NCBI RefSeq assembly: GCF_029382225.1
Contig: NZ_JARLTC010000004.1
Location: 34,268-98,267, forward strand
Length of the DNA: 64,000 nt
Direction of reading: 5' to 3'
Source: Spongiactinospora sp. TRM90649
GTDB taxonomy: Bacteria; Actinomycetota; Actinomycetes; Streptosporangiales; Streptosporangiaceae
Part shown: positions 35,965-44,437 of the stretch, piece after piece
Layout: each line of letters begins with the position of its first letter
Numbering within the stretch: position 1 is the first letter of the stretch
The notes under the pieces: generated by a model
The model's input: only the letters and a program-made list of their open reading frames with translations
Database searches by the model: none
What the model was told of the DNA's origin: nothing
Position numbers and translations under genes: made by a program

Positions 35965-36888
35965 TTATGGAGAGAGGTAGCCCCAGTCCCGGCAGATCTC
36001 GACGAGTTGCTCGGGGATCTCGTCCTCTCCGGGAAGCGGACGGCCGGGCTGCACGGTGCCGGTGCGGATCTTGTCGCGCCAGTCGCCGATGCCCTTGACG
36101 AAGTCGCCGTGGGAGTGGCCGCCGTACTCCAGCATGCCGCGCTCCCAGTCGAGTCCGAGGAACTCGCAGATGCGCCTGGTCTGCGCCTCGGGGTCGGCGG
36201 TGAGGTCCTCATAGGTGAGCCGCAGGCCGGGAAGGTCGCGCATCGCGTCGCGCAGGTACTTCATGTACTGGAAGGTGTGCCGCACCGCCTCGGGCATCGG
36301 GCGGGCCTGCGGGTCGGCCTCGTGCCAGGAGGTGGCGATGGACAGCGGGTGGCGCAGCAGGAAGACGAACCGGGCGTCGGGCCAGCAGGCCGCCAGGCGG
36401 GGATAGGCGAAGACGTTGCTCGGCGTCTTCTCCACCAGCACCCGCTTGCCGCTCCTGGCCAGTTCCCGGTGCAGCAGCCGGTCCCACAGGATGTGCTCCA
36501 CGTCGCTGTGGGTGTGGCCGAGCGCCCGCATGGCCTGCTGCACCGGGTCGGTGGCCAGGTTGACGGTGATCCGCCGCACGTGCAGCTCGTGCGGAGCGTG
36601 GATCTGGCTGTGGCTGTTGAGCATCACGCGGAGCAGCGTGGAGCCGGAGCGCACCGGGGACAGCACGAACACGGGGGCGACGAGCAGCCGGTCGCCGGGT
36701 TCACCGGGTTCGCGTATCTCGTCGTCCGGCATCCTCGGCGGCAGCATGGCGGCGCGCGGCACCTTCGGGGCGGGCGGGGGCGCGCTTCTGCGGGCCGCCT
36801 CGCGGGCGGCCCGCTCGGCACGCGTCAGGTTGTACCCCGTGATCCCTTCGAGGGTCGCGTTGACCTTGCGTTTCCAGCTCATGCCCAT
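35965..36888 (-). CDS. PAPS-dependent sulfotransferase (copy 2)
   Basis: The 307-residue paralogue of the next gene starts at ATG 36888 (MGMSWKRKVNATLEGITGYN). It shares the loop LSPVRSGSTLLRVMLNSHSQ, the HAPHELHVRRI segment, FVFLLRHPLSIATSWHEAD and YEDLTADPEAQTRRICEFLG. The pair is clearly a tandem duplication, but the sequences have diverged in the middle region that usually binds the acceptor. Each copy may therefore sulfate a different position or substrate. No good Shine-Dalgarno sequence is visible before the ATG. Confidence 0.88.
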   Translation of the reverse strand: MGMSWKRKVNATLEGITGYNLTRAERAAREAARRSAPPPAPKVPRAAMLPPRMPDDEIREPGEPGDRLLVAPVFVLSPVRSGSTLLRVMLNSHSQIHAPHELHVRRITVNLATDPVQQAMRALGHTHSDVEHILWDRLLHRELARSGKRVLVEKTPSNVFAYPRLAACWPDARFVFLLRHPLSIATSWHEADPQARPMPEAVRHTFQYMKYLRDAMRDLPGLRLTYEDLTADPEAQTRRICEFLGLDWERGMLEYGGHSHGDFVKGIGDWRDKIRTGTVQPGRPLPGEDEIPEQLVEICRDWGYLSP

Positions 36889-36935
36889 GGAGGGTAGGAA
36901 GTCCCGGTTACCGGAGGGTGAACACGGCCTGTGCG

Positions 36936-38087
36936 TTAGCGGCCGACGGACGGCGCGGCCCACGGAAGGGCCAGGCCGTTCTCGTCCACCGCCTCGGTGT
37001 GCACCTTGTGTCCCGGCACGCCCATGCGCAGTAAACGCGCCGTGGAGGCCTGCACCATGCCGGGCGAACCGCAGATGAAGATCTCGCTGTCGGCGGACAC
37101 GCGGTGCCGTGTCACGGTCTCGGCGACGCTCTCCCTCGGCGGGTGCGCGGGGTCGTCGGATACGGCGAGGACGAAACGCATCCGGCCGTGCTGCTCGCGC
37201 AGGCGGAGCAGATCGGGAAGGTCGTACGCCTGGTCGCGGCGGCGCACCCCGTGGAAGAGGTCCACGGACGGCCGGTCGTGCATCCAGGCGGTCTCCTCGA
37301 TGATCGCCTTGAGCGGGGCCAGCCCGGTGCCGCCCGCGACGAAGACCAGGTGAGGGGAGTCGCTGCGGCCGAGCACCATCGAGCCCCTGGGCGGGCCGAG
37401 CAGCAGCGTGTCGCCCACACGGGTGCGGTGGGCGAGCGCGGTGCTGACCCATCCGCCGGGGACGACCCGCACGTGGAAGGAGAGCAGGTTGTCCTCGCGC
37501 GGCGGGTTCGCGATCGAGTAGGACCGCCACACCTTGGGCCACTGCGGGGTCTGCAGGGTGGCGTACTGCCCGGCCTGGAAGGGATAGGACTGCTGGGGCC
37601 GGACGATGACGACCGCCAGGTCGTGCGAGCGGAGTTCGTGGCCGACCACCTCCGCGTTCCAGTAAGGCGGAGCGGTCCGCGAGTCCGCCTCGCTCGCCTC
37701 GATCATGGTGGTGGCGATGAGGTCGTAGGCGTCCGTCCAGGCCTCGTCGGCGCCGGCGGGCCAGTCGCCCCCGGCGTTCACCCGCATGGCCTTGACCAGG
37801 CAGGCGCCGAGGAGGGGGTAGTGCTCGGGGCGCACGCCGTACTTGCGGTGGTCCCGGGCGAGCTGGGCCAGGTAGCCGGTGAGGCCGTCGATCTCGGTGA
37901 GGTTCAGCACCACGCGGGTCAGCGCGTGCAGCAGCCGGTCGCGCTGGTGGTCCATCGCGGCGGGGAACATCGATCTGATGTCCGGGTGGCGGGAGAAGAG
38001 CAGGCCGTAGAAGTCGGCGGCGACCTTGTCCGCGCGGGGTTCGACGAGGGACCAGCTACGCCGTATCAGGGCGGTGTCGAGGGTCAT
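36936..38087 (-). CDS. Flavohemoglobin-like protein (globin plus FAD/NAD reductase)
   Basis: The 383-residue protein joins an N-terminal globin domain (about residues 1-130) to a ferredoxin-reductase-type module. The globin has CD1 Phe41 and a proximal His89 followed by Tyr (PEHYPLLGACL). The FAD site is WRSYSIANPP and the NAD(P) site is VFVAGGTGLAPLKAI; a C-terminal FICGSPGMVQAS is present. Such proteins dioxygenate nitric oxide to nitrate, but the globin is divergent from Hmp, so a peroxide or lactate-related role as in type II flavohemoglobins is possible. It overlaps the FMN-barrel gene by 4 bp. Confidence 0.88.
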   Translation of the reverse strand: MTLDTALIRRSWSLVEPRADKVAADFYGLLFSRHPDIRSMFPAAMDHQRDRLLHALTRVVLNLTEIDGLTGYLAQLARDHRKYGVRPEHYPLLGACLVKAMRVNAGGDWPAGADEAWTDAYDLIATTMIEASEADSRTAPPYWNAEVVGHELRSHDLAVVIVRPQQSYPFQAGQYATLQTPQWPKVWRSYSIANPPREDNLLSFHVRVVPGGWVSTALAHRTRVGDTLLLGPPRGSMVLGRSDSPHLVFVAGGTGLAPLKAIIEETAWMHDRPSVDLFHGVRRRDQAYDLPDLLRLREQHGRMRFVLAVSDDPAHPPRESVAETVTRHRVSADSEIFICGSPGMVQASTARLLRMGVPGHKVHTEAVDENGLALPWAAPSVGR

Positions 38088-38737
38088 GGCGTCGGCGTCG
38101 GCCGTTCCTCCTCACGTGGGGGTCTGGCGGCCACTTCCCTGGCGAGGCCGAAGTAGTCGCCCGAGGCGGGCCGGGGGCCGTCCTTGCGGTCCTTCCTGGC
38201 GAGCCTGGGGATGTGCTTGGAGCAGTGGATGTACGCCTCCTCGACGTCCACCTTGACCCACCGTTCGGCGGGACGGCCGGGCGCGGTGCGGTCGGCGGCG
38301 GCGAGGCCGTAGCGGCGGTGGGCGTCCAGGGCGGTGGTGATCGTGGCCCTGCCGTTCACGTGCAACCCGGCGAGGTCGTCGAAGAAGTCCACGAACAACA
38401 GGCTGACGTGCGGATTCTCCAGAATGTTGCCCAGGCTGGCGAGGACGCCGTTGCCGCGGAACTCCGGATATATGAGAGTCGTCTCGTCGAGCACGCGGAC
38501 GAATCCCGCGGGCCCGGATCTGAACGTGGTGTCGCAGTTGCCCGACGCGTCGGCGGTGCCGACGAAGGCCATTTCCTGGCGGCCGATGAACTCGCGCATC
38601 GGCACGGTCAGATGCTCGGCGACCTGGCGCCGGTAGAAGTTCTCCGCCCTGGCCCGGGTGTCGAAGAGGGACTGCAGCACATGCTCTCCGTGCGACCCGG
38701 GCAGGTGGCCGCCGTCCTGTTCCACGTCGTGACCCAC
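38084..38737 (-). CDS. Pyridoxamine 5'-phosphate oxidase-like FMN-binding protein
   Basis: The 217-residue split-barrel protein shows FIGRQEMAFVGTADASGNCD, TTLIYPEFRGNGVLASLGN and VSLLFVDFFDDLAGLHVNGR, as in the PNPOx-like/FMN-binding superfamily. WVKVDVEEAYIHCSKHIPRL near the C-terminus is typical of the group. It starts at GTG 38737 with GGGAG nearby and overlaps the flavohemoglobin start by ATGA, so the two are translationally coupled and may work as a redox pair. The cofactor could be FMN or F420; the substrate is unknown. Confidence 0.85.
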   Translation of the reverse strand: MGHDVEQDGGHLPGSHGEHVLQSLFDTRARAENFYRRQVAEHLTVPMREFIGRQEMAFVGTADASGNCDTTFRSGPAGFVRVLDETTLIYPEFRGNGVLASLGNILENPHVSLLFVDFFDDLAGLHVNGRATITTALDAHRRYGLAAADRTAPGRPAERWVKVDVEEAYIHCSKHIPRLARKDRKDGPRPASGDYFGLAREVAARPPREEERPTPTP

Positions 38738-38940
38738 TCACGCTCCCTGGGGGTCGCCGGTCGGCCACTCCTGCTGGAGCGCCTGATAAGTGATGGATCC
38801 TAAACCATTACCCACAGACGTCCGGACAATTCTTGACAAAAAGCTGTCTGACCTGCAGCAATAGCTCTAACCAGATGAACTTTCACATTTGACGATTTTG
38901 TGAGGGATCCGGTCGAGTGTCCGAAACCTGCCCGCCTGCG

Positions 38941-39996
38941 TCAGCGAGTGCGGCCGACCAGGTAGGCGGCGTACGCGCGCAGTTCCTGCACCGCGTCGCG
39001 ATCCAGCACCCGCGCGGCCATGCCCAGGGCCGTCTCGACGTGCTCGACCGCGCGGCGTTCCGCGATCCGCCGCCCCCCGGCCTCCTCGATCAGGCGGACG
39101 GCGGCGCGCAGCGAATCCTGCTCCGGCTCCCGCCCGCCGCCGGGGACGTCGGCCAGCAGCCCGGCCAGCCGTCCGGCCTGGGCCTCGCCGGAGGTGAGGG
39201 CCGCCACGACGGGCAGCGTCTTCTTGCCGCGCCGCAGGTCGCTCAGCACCGGCTTGCCGGTGACCTCCTGCTCGCCCCAGATGCCCAGCAGGTCGTCCAC
39301 GATCTGCAGGGCGATGCCCAGTTGCCGGCCCATGGCGGCCAGCCGCTCGACCACGGTGTCCGCCGCGCCGCCCAGCGCCGCGCCCAGCGCGGCGGCGCAG
39401 GCCAGCAGCGCGCCGGACTTGCTGCCCGCCATCCGGGCGTACTCCTCCATGGTCACCGCCTCGCCGCCGGTCCAGGCGCGCCGCTCGAAGAGCACGTCGT
39501 CGGACTGGCCGTGGACGATCTCCATCAGGCTCGACGACAGGTGGCGGGTGGCGCGCTCGGAGACGGGGGCGGCGGCCAGGGTGCGCATCGCCAGCGCCAG
39601 CAGGCCGTCCCCGGCCAGCAGCGCGGGGCCCACGCCGTACTTCTTCCATACCGAGGCGCGATGCCGCCGACGCTCGTCGCCGTCGATGATGTCGTCGTGG
39701 ATCAGGGAGAAGGCGTGCACCAGCTCGACGGCCACCGCCGCGGGGACGGCGGCCTCGGGCCGTACGCCGACACCCCGCGCGCACACCAAAACGAGCGCCG
39801 GGCGTAGTCCCTTACCGCCGCCGGCGACCGAACCGCCCGCGGCCGGGACGCCCTCGCCCGCCCAGCCGAACGCGTATCCGGCGATTTCGGCCTGCCACGG
39901 ATGCAGGGTGCGCACCGCCTCGCGGAGCGCGGGAAGGACCAGGGTCTGCGCCCGCTCGACGAACGTGGGCGCAGCCGGTGATGCGTCGAGAGACAC
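38941..39996 (-). CDS. Polyprenyl diphosphate synthase (GGPP synthase type)
   Basis: The 351-residue protein condenses isopentenyl diphosphate into a prenyl diphosphate. The first Asp-rich motif is DDIID at 101-105 (HDDIIDGDERRR) and the second is DDLLG at 234-238 (QIVDDLLGIWGE). GKGLRPALVL is the substrate-binding segment, and MEIVHGQSDDVLFE lies between. This pattern is that of actinobacterial geranylgeranyl diphosphate synthases. Its head-to-head placement with a P450 and two diterpene-cyclase genes indicates it supplies their C20 substrate. Confidence 0.92.
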   Translation of the reverse strand: MSLDASPAAPTFVERAQTLVLPALREAVRTLHPWQAEIAGYAFGWAGEGVPAAGGSVAGGGKGLRPALVLVCARGVGVRPEAAVPAAVAVELVHAFSLIHDDIIDGDERRRHRASVWKKYGVGPALLAGDGLLALAMRTLAAAPVSERATRHLSSSLMEIVHGQSDDVLFERRAWTGGEAVTMEEYARMAGSKSGALLACAAALGAALGGAADTVVERLAAMGRQLGIALQIVDDLLGIWGEQEVTGKPVLSDLRRGKKTLPVVAALTSGEAQAGRLAGLLADVPGGGREPEQDSLRAAVRLIEEAGGRRIAERRAVEHVETALGMAARVLDRDAVQELRAYAAYLVGRTR

Positions 39997-40365
39997 TGAG
40001 CTACCTCACGTTCGACGAGCCGTCTCATAGCGGAGATCCCCAACGTACTCGTCGCGCACACCCCACGATCGAGGGCCCCTCACCTCTCAAACAACCCCCT
40101 TCACTTTCATTATGGGATTTATCACCCGTAACAGGATTCGGGTCACAAGAAGGTAGATCTTGTTCACGATCGGTAGATCGTGTGATACTTCACGCAACAC
40201 ACGCGAACCTTGAGTCGAGGATACGTGTCAGGACAGTCAACCGGTCTGCCGCGGCATGACCTCCGCCCGGCGAAGCCGCCCTCGCAGCCGCATGGGCGAA
40301 ATCGGTCACGGGCCGCGTTCGCGATGTGACGCTACGCATCAGTCAAAGGTGAGGGACCCCCGACC
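39997..40365. other. Divergent intergenic region of the diterpenoid locus
   Basis: This 369-base, comparatively AT-rich stretch separates the prenyl synthase (minus) from the P450 (plus). No coding potential is convincing. It holds the direct repeats at 40152-40183 and presumably both promoters, but no clear -35/-10 pair could be assigned. Confidence 0.6.
40152..40183. promoter_or_regulatory. Direct repeat upstream of the P450 gene
   Basis: GGTAGATCTTGT (40152-40163) and GGTAGATCGTGT (40172-40183) differ at one base and are spaced 20 bp apart, about two helical turns. Two same-face sites in a divergent promoter region are typical of a regulator operator. Binding is not demonstrated. Confidence 0.45.
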
Positions 40366-41742
40366 ATGCGAACCCAGCACGCCGCACCCGTACGTCACGC
40401 AAGATCGCTACCATTTCATCGCATCGTTCCGCAAATGGTCCGGGAGCCAGTCGCGACGCTCGACGGCATCGGCAAGGAGGCGGGGGACGAGATCGTCCAG
40501 CTCAATCTGGGCACCTTCCGTCCGTATCTCGTCACCAGCCCCGACCACGTACAGCGCGTCCTCACAGATTCCGGGAGATTCGTACGCGCCGGAGTGTTCT
40601 GGAAGCCGCTGCGCCGGCTGTTCGGCGAGGGCAGCATCATGTCCGAAGGCGCTACCTGGTCGTCCAGCCGCCGCACCCTGCAACCGATGTTCACCCCCCG
40701 ATACGTGGGGACGCTGGCCGATTCGATGGCCGACTCCGTGGCGGAGGCCGTGGAGGAGATGAGCCGCCGCACCGCCTCCGGTGACCCGATCGACGCGGCG
40801 ACGGAGCTGACCAAGCTGGTCTCCGGCATCCTGATCAGAGACTTCTTCGGAGACACGATCTCCATGCGGGACGCCGACGAGCTGATGGCGGCGCTGGACA
40901 CCATGGCCACCGCCGTGGTGATCCGGATCATGCTGCCGGTGATGCCCGACTGGGTGCCGCTGCCAGGGGACGCCGCGCTGCGCCGGGTGGTGCGCACCTT
41001 CGACGCGCTGGCCGCGCCGCTGATTCGCAAGTACAGCGTCACGCCGAGCCAGGGCGACGACATCCTGTCCGCGCTCTGCCGGGCCTGGAACCAGGACGGC
41101 GGGCGCACCCTGCCCAAGAACTGGGTCCGCGACAACCTCGTCACCATGTTCGCGGTCGGCACCGAGACCGCGATCATGGCGCTCACCTGGTTCTGGCCGG
41201 CGCTGGCCGGGCACCCCGAGGTGATCGCCAAACTCCACGAGGAGGTGACCCGGGTGACCGGCGGCGACCGGATCCGCGGGTCGCACCTGCCCGACCTCGT
41301 CTACACCAAGATGGTCATGCAGGAGGTGCTGCGGCTCTACCCCACCGGGTGGGTCTTCGTCAGGACCGTCGTCGAGCCGACCGTCGTCGGGGACGTGACG
41401 CTCAAAGCCGGTCGCAGCGTGATCCTCAGCCCCTACCTGACCCACCGGCTGGAGTCGGCGTTCGAGCGCCCTCTGGTCTTCGACCCCGAGAGGTTCACCC
41501 CCGAGCGCGCGCGGCTGCGGCACAAGTTCGCCTACATGCCGTTCGGCGGCGGCCAGCACCAGTGCATGGGCATGCACGTCTTCTATCAGGAGGCGATGCT
41601 CATCATCGCCGGGATCATGAGCCGCTTCCGCCCCGCGCTCGCCGACCCGGCCCCCGTCACGCCGGAGGTCGCGGTGACCCTGCGCCCGGCCCAGCAGGTA
41701 CGTCTCACCCTGACCCCCTTCGAGCCGCAGGGGGCACGGTGA
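40366..41742 (+). CDS. Cytochrome P450 of the diterpenoid locus
   Basis: The 458-residue protein has the heme loop FGGGQHQCMG with Cys400, the I-helix segment FAVGTETAIMALTW in place of the usual AGxxT, and the ExxR of QEVLRLYPTGWVFVR. Its length and the SRRTLQPMFT segment suggest the CYP102/CYP97/CYP170-like bacterial group rather than the short CYP105/107 types. It should oxidise the hydrocarbon made by the two cyclases, with electrons from ferredoxin and reductase encoded elsewhere. Its stop overlaps the class I synthase start by GTGA. Confidence 0.93.
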   Translation: MRTQHAAPVRHARSLPFHRIVPQMVREPVATLDGIGKEAGDEIVQLNLGTFRPYLVTSPDHVQRVLTDSGRFVRAGVFWKPLRRLFGEGSIMSEGATWSSSRRTLQPMFTPRYVGTLADSMADSVAEAVEEMSRRTASGDPIDAATELTKLVSGILIRDFFGDTISMRDADELMAALDTMATAVVIRIMLPVMPDWVPLPGDAALRRVVRTFDALAAPLIRKYSVTPSQGDDILSALCRAWNQDGGRTLPKNWVRDNLVTMFAVGTETAIMALTWFWPALAGHPEVIAKLHEEVTRVTGGDRIRGSHLPDLVYTKMVMQEVLRLYPTGWVFVRTVVEPTVVGDVTLKAGRSVILSPYLTHRLESAFERPLVFDPERFTPERARLRHKFAYMPFGGGQHQCMGMHVFYQEAMLIIAGIMSRFRPALADPAPVTPEVAVTLRPAQQVRLTLTPFEPQGAR

Positions 41743-42632
41743 CGCCCTCCCCCATCGGGACGGCGGCGGAGACGATCGGAGCACAGGCGGCGCGCAACGG
41801 CAGGATCTGCGCCGTCGCGGGACGGATCCAGCGCGAAATGCGCGACTGGTGCGACGCCTATCCGACCCTGTTCTCCGCCAAGCCGTTCGATGCCACGCTG
41901 TTCAGCACGCTGTCGGTCACGCTGGCCTTCAGCGGCCACTGGATGTCCGCGGCGGAACTGCGGACCGCCGCCCGGATGACCCTCTGGTCGTTCGGCCTGG
42001 ACTGGCACATGGACTACCTGGCGTCCTCGCCCGGCGAGGCCCGCGAGACCGCCCTGCGGTGCCTGGCGGTCGCCACGGGAGCACCCGCCGAGCCCGGTGA
42101 CGACCTCACCGCGTTCCTCGGCGACATCCGCGCCGAGCTCGCCGAGACACCGGCCTTCCCCACCCTGGAACCGGTCTGGCGCGAGGAGTTCGAGCGGATG
42201 CTCGGCGGGATGACCCGCGAGTGGGACTGGAGGGCCGCTGAGACGGCGCCGGGGTTCGAGGAGTACCTCGCCAACGCCGACAGTGTCGCCTTCTCGTGCG
42301 TCTTCACCGCCTTCTGGATCTCCACGAGCGTGCCGGAGGGGATGCGCGTCGCGGAGGTACGGGAGGCGAGCCACGCGGTGCAGCGGGTGATCCGGCTGAT
42401 CAATGATCTGGCGACCTACGAGAGGGACGTCCGCTGGGGCGACCTCAACGCGCTGCGCCTCGGCGTCGGCAGAGAGGAAGTGGAACGGCGGGTCGTGGCG
42501 CTGACCACGCGGGCCCGCGGGCTGCTGCGTGAGGTCCGCCCGGCCCACCCCCATCTGGCCGACTACATGGAAGGGCAGATGGACTTCGTCGCCGGCTTCT
42601 GGCAGGGCGGCGACTACTGGGGAGAGATTTGA
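41739..42632 (+). CDS. Class I terpene synthase (diterpene synthase type)
   Basis: The 297-residue protein starts at GTG 41739. An Asp-containing motif DWHMD occupies residues 88-92, where DDxxD is usual. The second metal-binding motif is NDLATYERD at 222-230, an NSE motif with Asp in the last position. Such sequences match the small bacterial class I enzymes that ionise the diphosphate of a bicyclic C20 substrate made by a class II cyclase. It ends WQGGDYWGEI and overlaps the next gene by TTGA, so the two cyclases are translationally coupled. Confidence 0.85.
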   Translation: MTPSPIGTAAETIGAQAARNGRICAVAGRIQREMRDWCDAYPTLFSAKPFDATLFSTLSVTLAFSGHWMSAAELRTAARMTLWSFGLDWHMDYLASSPGEARETALRCLAVATGAPAEPGDDLTAFLGDIRAELAETPAFPTLEPVWREEFERMLGGMTREWDWRAAETAPGFEEYLANADSVAFSCVFTAFWISTSVPEGMRVAEVREASHAVQRVIRLINDLATYERDVRWGDLNALRLGVGREEVERRVVALTTRARGLLREVRPAHPHLADYMEGQMDFVAGFWQGGDYWGEI

Positions 42633-44215
42633 CGATCGACTCCAGCCGCGCGCCCGGTCCCGGCCTGGCCGGGCGCGCCACAGAGCTGATCACGGGTCTG
42701 ACCACCGAACCATGGGGGACGGTCTCCCCCTCCACCTACGAGACCGGGCGCATGGTGACGTTCGCGCCCTGGCTGACCGGGCACGGCGAGCGCATCGACT
42801 ATCTGGTCGGCGCGCAGCGGGCGGACGGCGCCTGGGGCGGTCCCGGCGCCTATGCGCTGGTGCCCACCCTCAGCGCCACCGAGGCGCTGCTCGGCGCGGC
42901 GCTCACCCCGCGCGGCCGGGAGGGGCGGGAACGCCTGGCGGCGAGCGCGGGCCGCGGCCTGTCCGCCGCCTTCGGGTGGCTGAACGGGCCGGCCAGTCCG
43001 GCGTTGCCGGACACGCCCGCCATCGAGCTGATCACCTCCTCGCTGACCGATCTGATCAACGCGCACCTGGAACGGCTGCGGTCCGATCCTCCGCCCGGGC
43101 TGGACCGGTTCGCGGGGAGCGGGCGGCTGCGCCCGCCTCCCCAGGCGGACGGCAAGGTGCTGAAGTCGCTGCGGGCGCGCCTGGCCGCGGGCGGCCGGGT
43201 GCCGCAGAAGCTGATGCACGCGCTGGAGGTCGCCGGTGACGGCGCCGCCGGCGCGGCGGGGGCGACGCTCACGCCGATCGGCTCGGTCGGCGCGTCCCCG
43301 GCGGCCACCGCCGCGTGGCTGGCCGGGCGCGGGGAGCGGGAGCCCGGCCACCCGGCCAGGCGGCATCTGGAGTCCGTGGTGCGCAGGCATGGCGGACCAG
43401 TGCCGTGCGGCATCCCGGTCACCGTGTTCGAGCGCGGCTGGGTGCTGAGCAACCTGGCCAGGGCGGGGATGCCGCTGGCCGTGCCGGAGCACGTGCTGTG
43501 GACCCTGTCCGCGGCCAGCGACCCGCAGGGCACGCCCGCCGGAGCCGGGCTGCCCCCCGACGCGGACACCACGGCGGTGGCGCTCTACGCGCTGGCGCTG
43601 CTGGGACGGCCGTACGACCCGGCGAGCCTGCTCGCCTACGAGACGCCGACCCACTTCTGCACCTGGCAGGGGGAGGAAGGCGTCTCGCTCACGGTCAACG
43701 CGCACGTGCTGGACGCCTTCGGGCAGTACTGCGCGGCCGAGCCCGCGGCCCTGCCCCGCTACGCGGCGCAGATCGCCCGGATCTCCTCCTGGCTGCGCGA
43801 CCGCCAGGAGACCACCGGGTGCTGGTCGGACCGGTGGCACGCGTCGCCGTACTACGCCACGTGCTGCTGCGTGCTCGCACTGGCGGACTTCGGCGGCGAG
43901 CGGTCGGCGCTCGCCGTAGGGCGGGCCGTCGCGTGGGTGCTCGACACGCAGCGCGAGGACGGGTCGTGGGGCAGGTGGTCGGGAACTCCGGAGGAGACCG
44001 CCTACGCCATGCAGATCCTGCTGCTGACCCGGCAGGGCCGTAAGGCGGCGCCGGCCGCCGCGCTGGCTCGCGGTCGCGCGTTCCTGCTCGCCGGACTCGA
44101 CGAGAAGGGGGCCGACCCGGCGTTGTGGCACGACAAGGATCTGTACGCTCCCGGCGCCATCGTCCGGGCGGCGGTGCTCGCCGCCCTCTATTCCTATGAC
44201 CGCAACTCATTGTGA
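42629..44215 (+). CDS. Class II diterpene cyclase (copalyl/halimadienyl diphosphate synthase type)
   Basis: The 528-residue protein begins at TTG 42629, in the overlap with the previous stop, with GGGGAGAG upstream. QW-type repeats are visible (GAQRADGAWGGPG, TQREDGSWGRW). The acidic motif reads DADTT at 311-315, not the canonical DxDD. I recall the same DxDTT form in the mycobacterial halimadienyl diphosphate synthase Rv3377c. Class II enzymes protonate GGPP to a bicyclic diphosphate, which the class I enzyme next door would finish. No exact product can be read from the sequence. Confidence 0.9.
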   Translation: MTIDSSRAPGPGLAGRATELITGLTTEPWGTVSPSTYETGRMVTFAPWLTGHGERIDYLVGAQRADGAWGGPGAYALVPTLSATEALLGAALTPRGREGRERLAASAGRGLSAAFGWLNGPASPALPDTPAIELITSSLTDLINAHLERLRSDPPPGLDRFAGSGRLRPPPQADGKVLKSLRARLAAGGRVPQKLMHALEVAGDGAAGAAGATLTPIGSVGASPAATAAWLAGRGEREPGHPARRHLESVVRRHGGPVPCGIPVTVFERGWVLSNLARAGMPLAVPEHVLWTLSAASDPQGTPAGAGLPPDADTTAVALYALALLGRPYDPASLLAYETPTHFCTWQGEEGVSLTVNAHVLDAFGQYCAAEPAALPRYAAQIARISSWLRDRQETTGCWSDRWHASPYYATCCCVLALADFGGERSALAVGRAVAWVLDTQREDGSWGRWSGTPEETAYAMQILLLTRQGRKAAPAAALARGRAFLLAGLDEKGADPALWHDKDLYAPGAIVRAAVLAALYSYDRNSL

Positions 44216-44299
44216 AGTCACCAGCAAAGGTGCATAACCACGCATTATTCACTCGCTACGACATACCCAGACATCGTCCGCGCGGATCGCCGAGGTGAC

Positions 44300-44328
44300 T
44301 TGAGCCGATTTACCGTGATTGCTAAGGT
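44300..44328 (+). promoter_or_regulatory. Candidate promoter of the conservon
   Basis: TTGAGC (44300-44305) and TAAGGT (44323-44328) are separated by 17 bases, the optimal spacing for a housekeeping sigma factor. They lie 110 bases upstream of the sensor gene in a region with no coding potential. Confidence 0.4.
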
Positions 44329-44437
44329 TCCAGGGGTCTGGCGTGGGTTCCGGCCACGCCGTCCCTCGCCCCGGTCGGCAATCGGCAATTGCCATGAACC
44401 GTGATGCGGTAAATCCCCTCACGCAGAATGGGTCAGT

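Noticed and set aside
38834..38870. TTGACA promoter for a plus-strand gene in the gap 38738-38940
   Set aside because: No plus-strand gene follows and no suitable -10 lies at 16-18 bases. The gap holds no gene.
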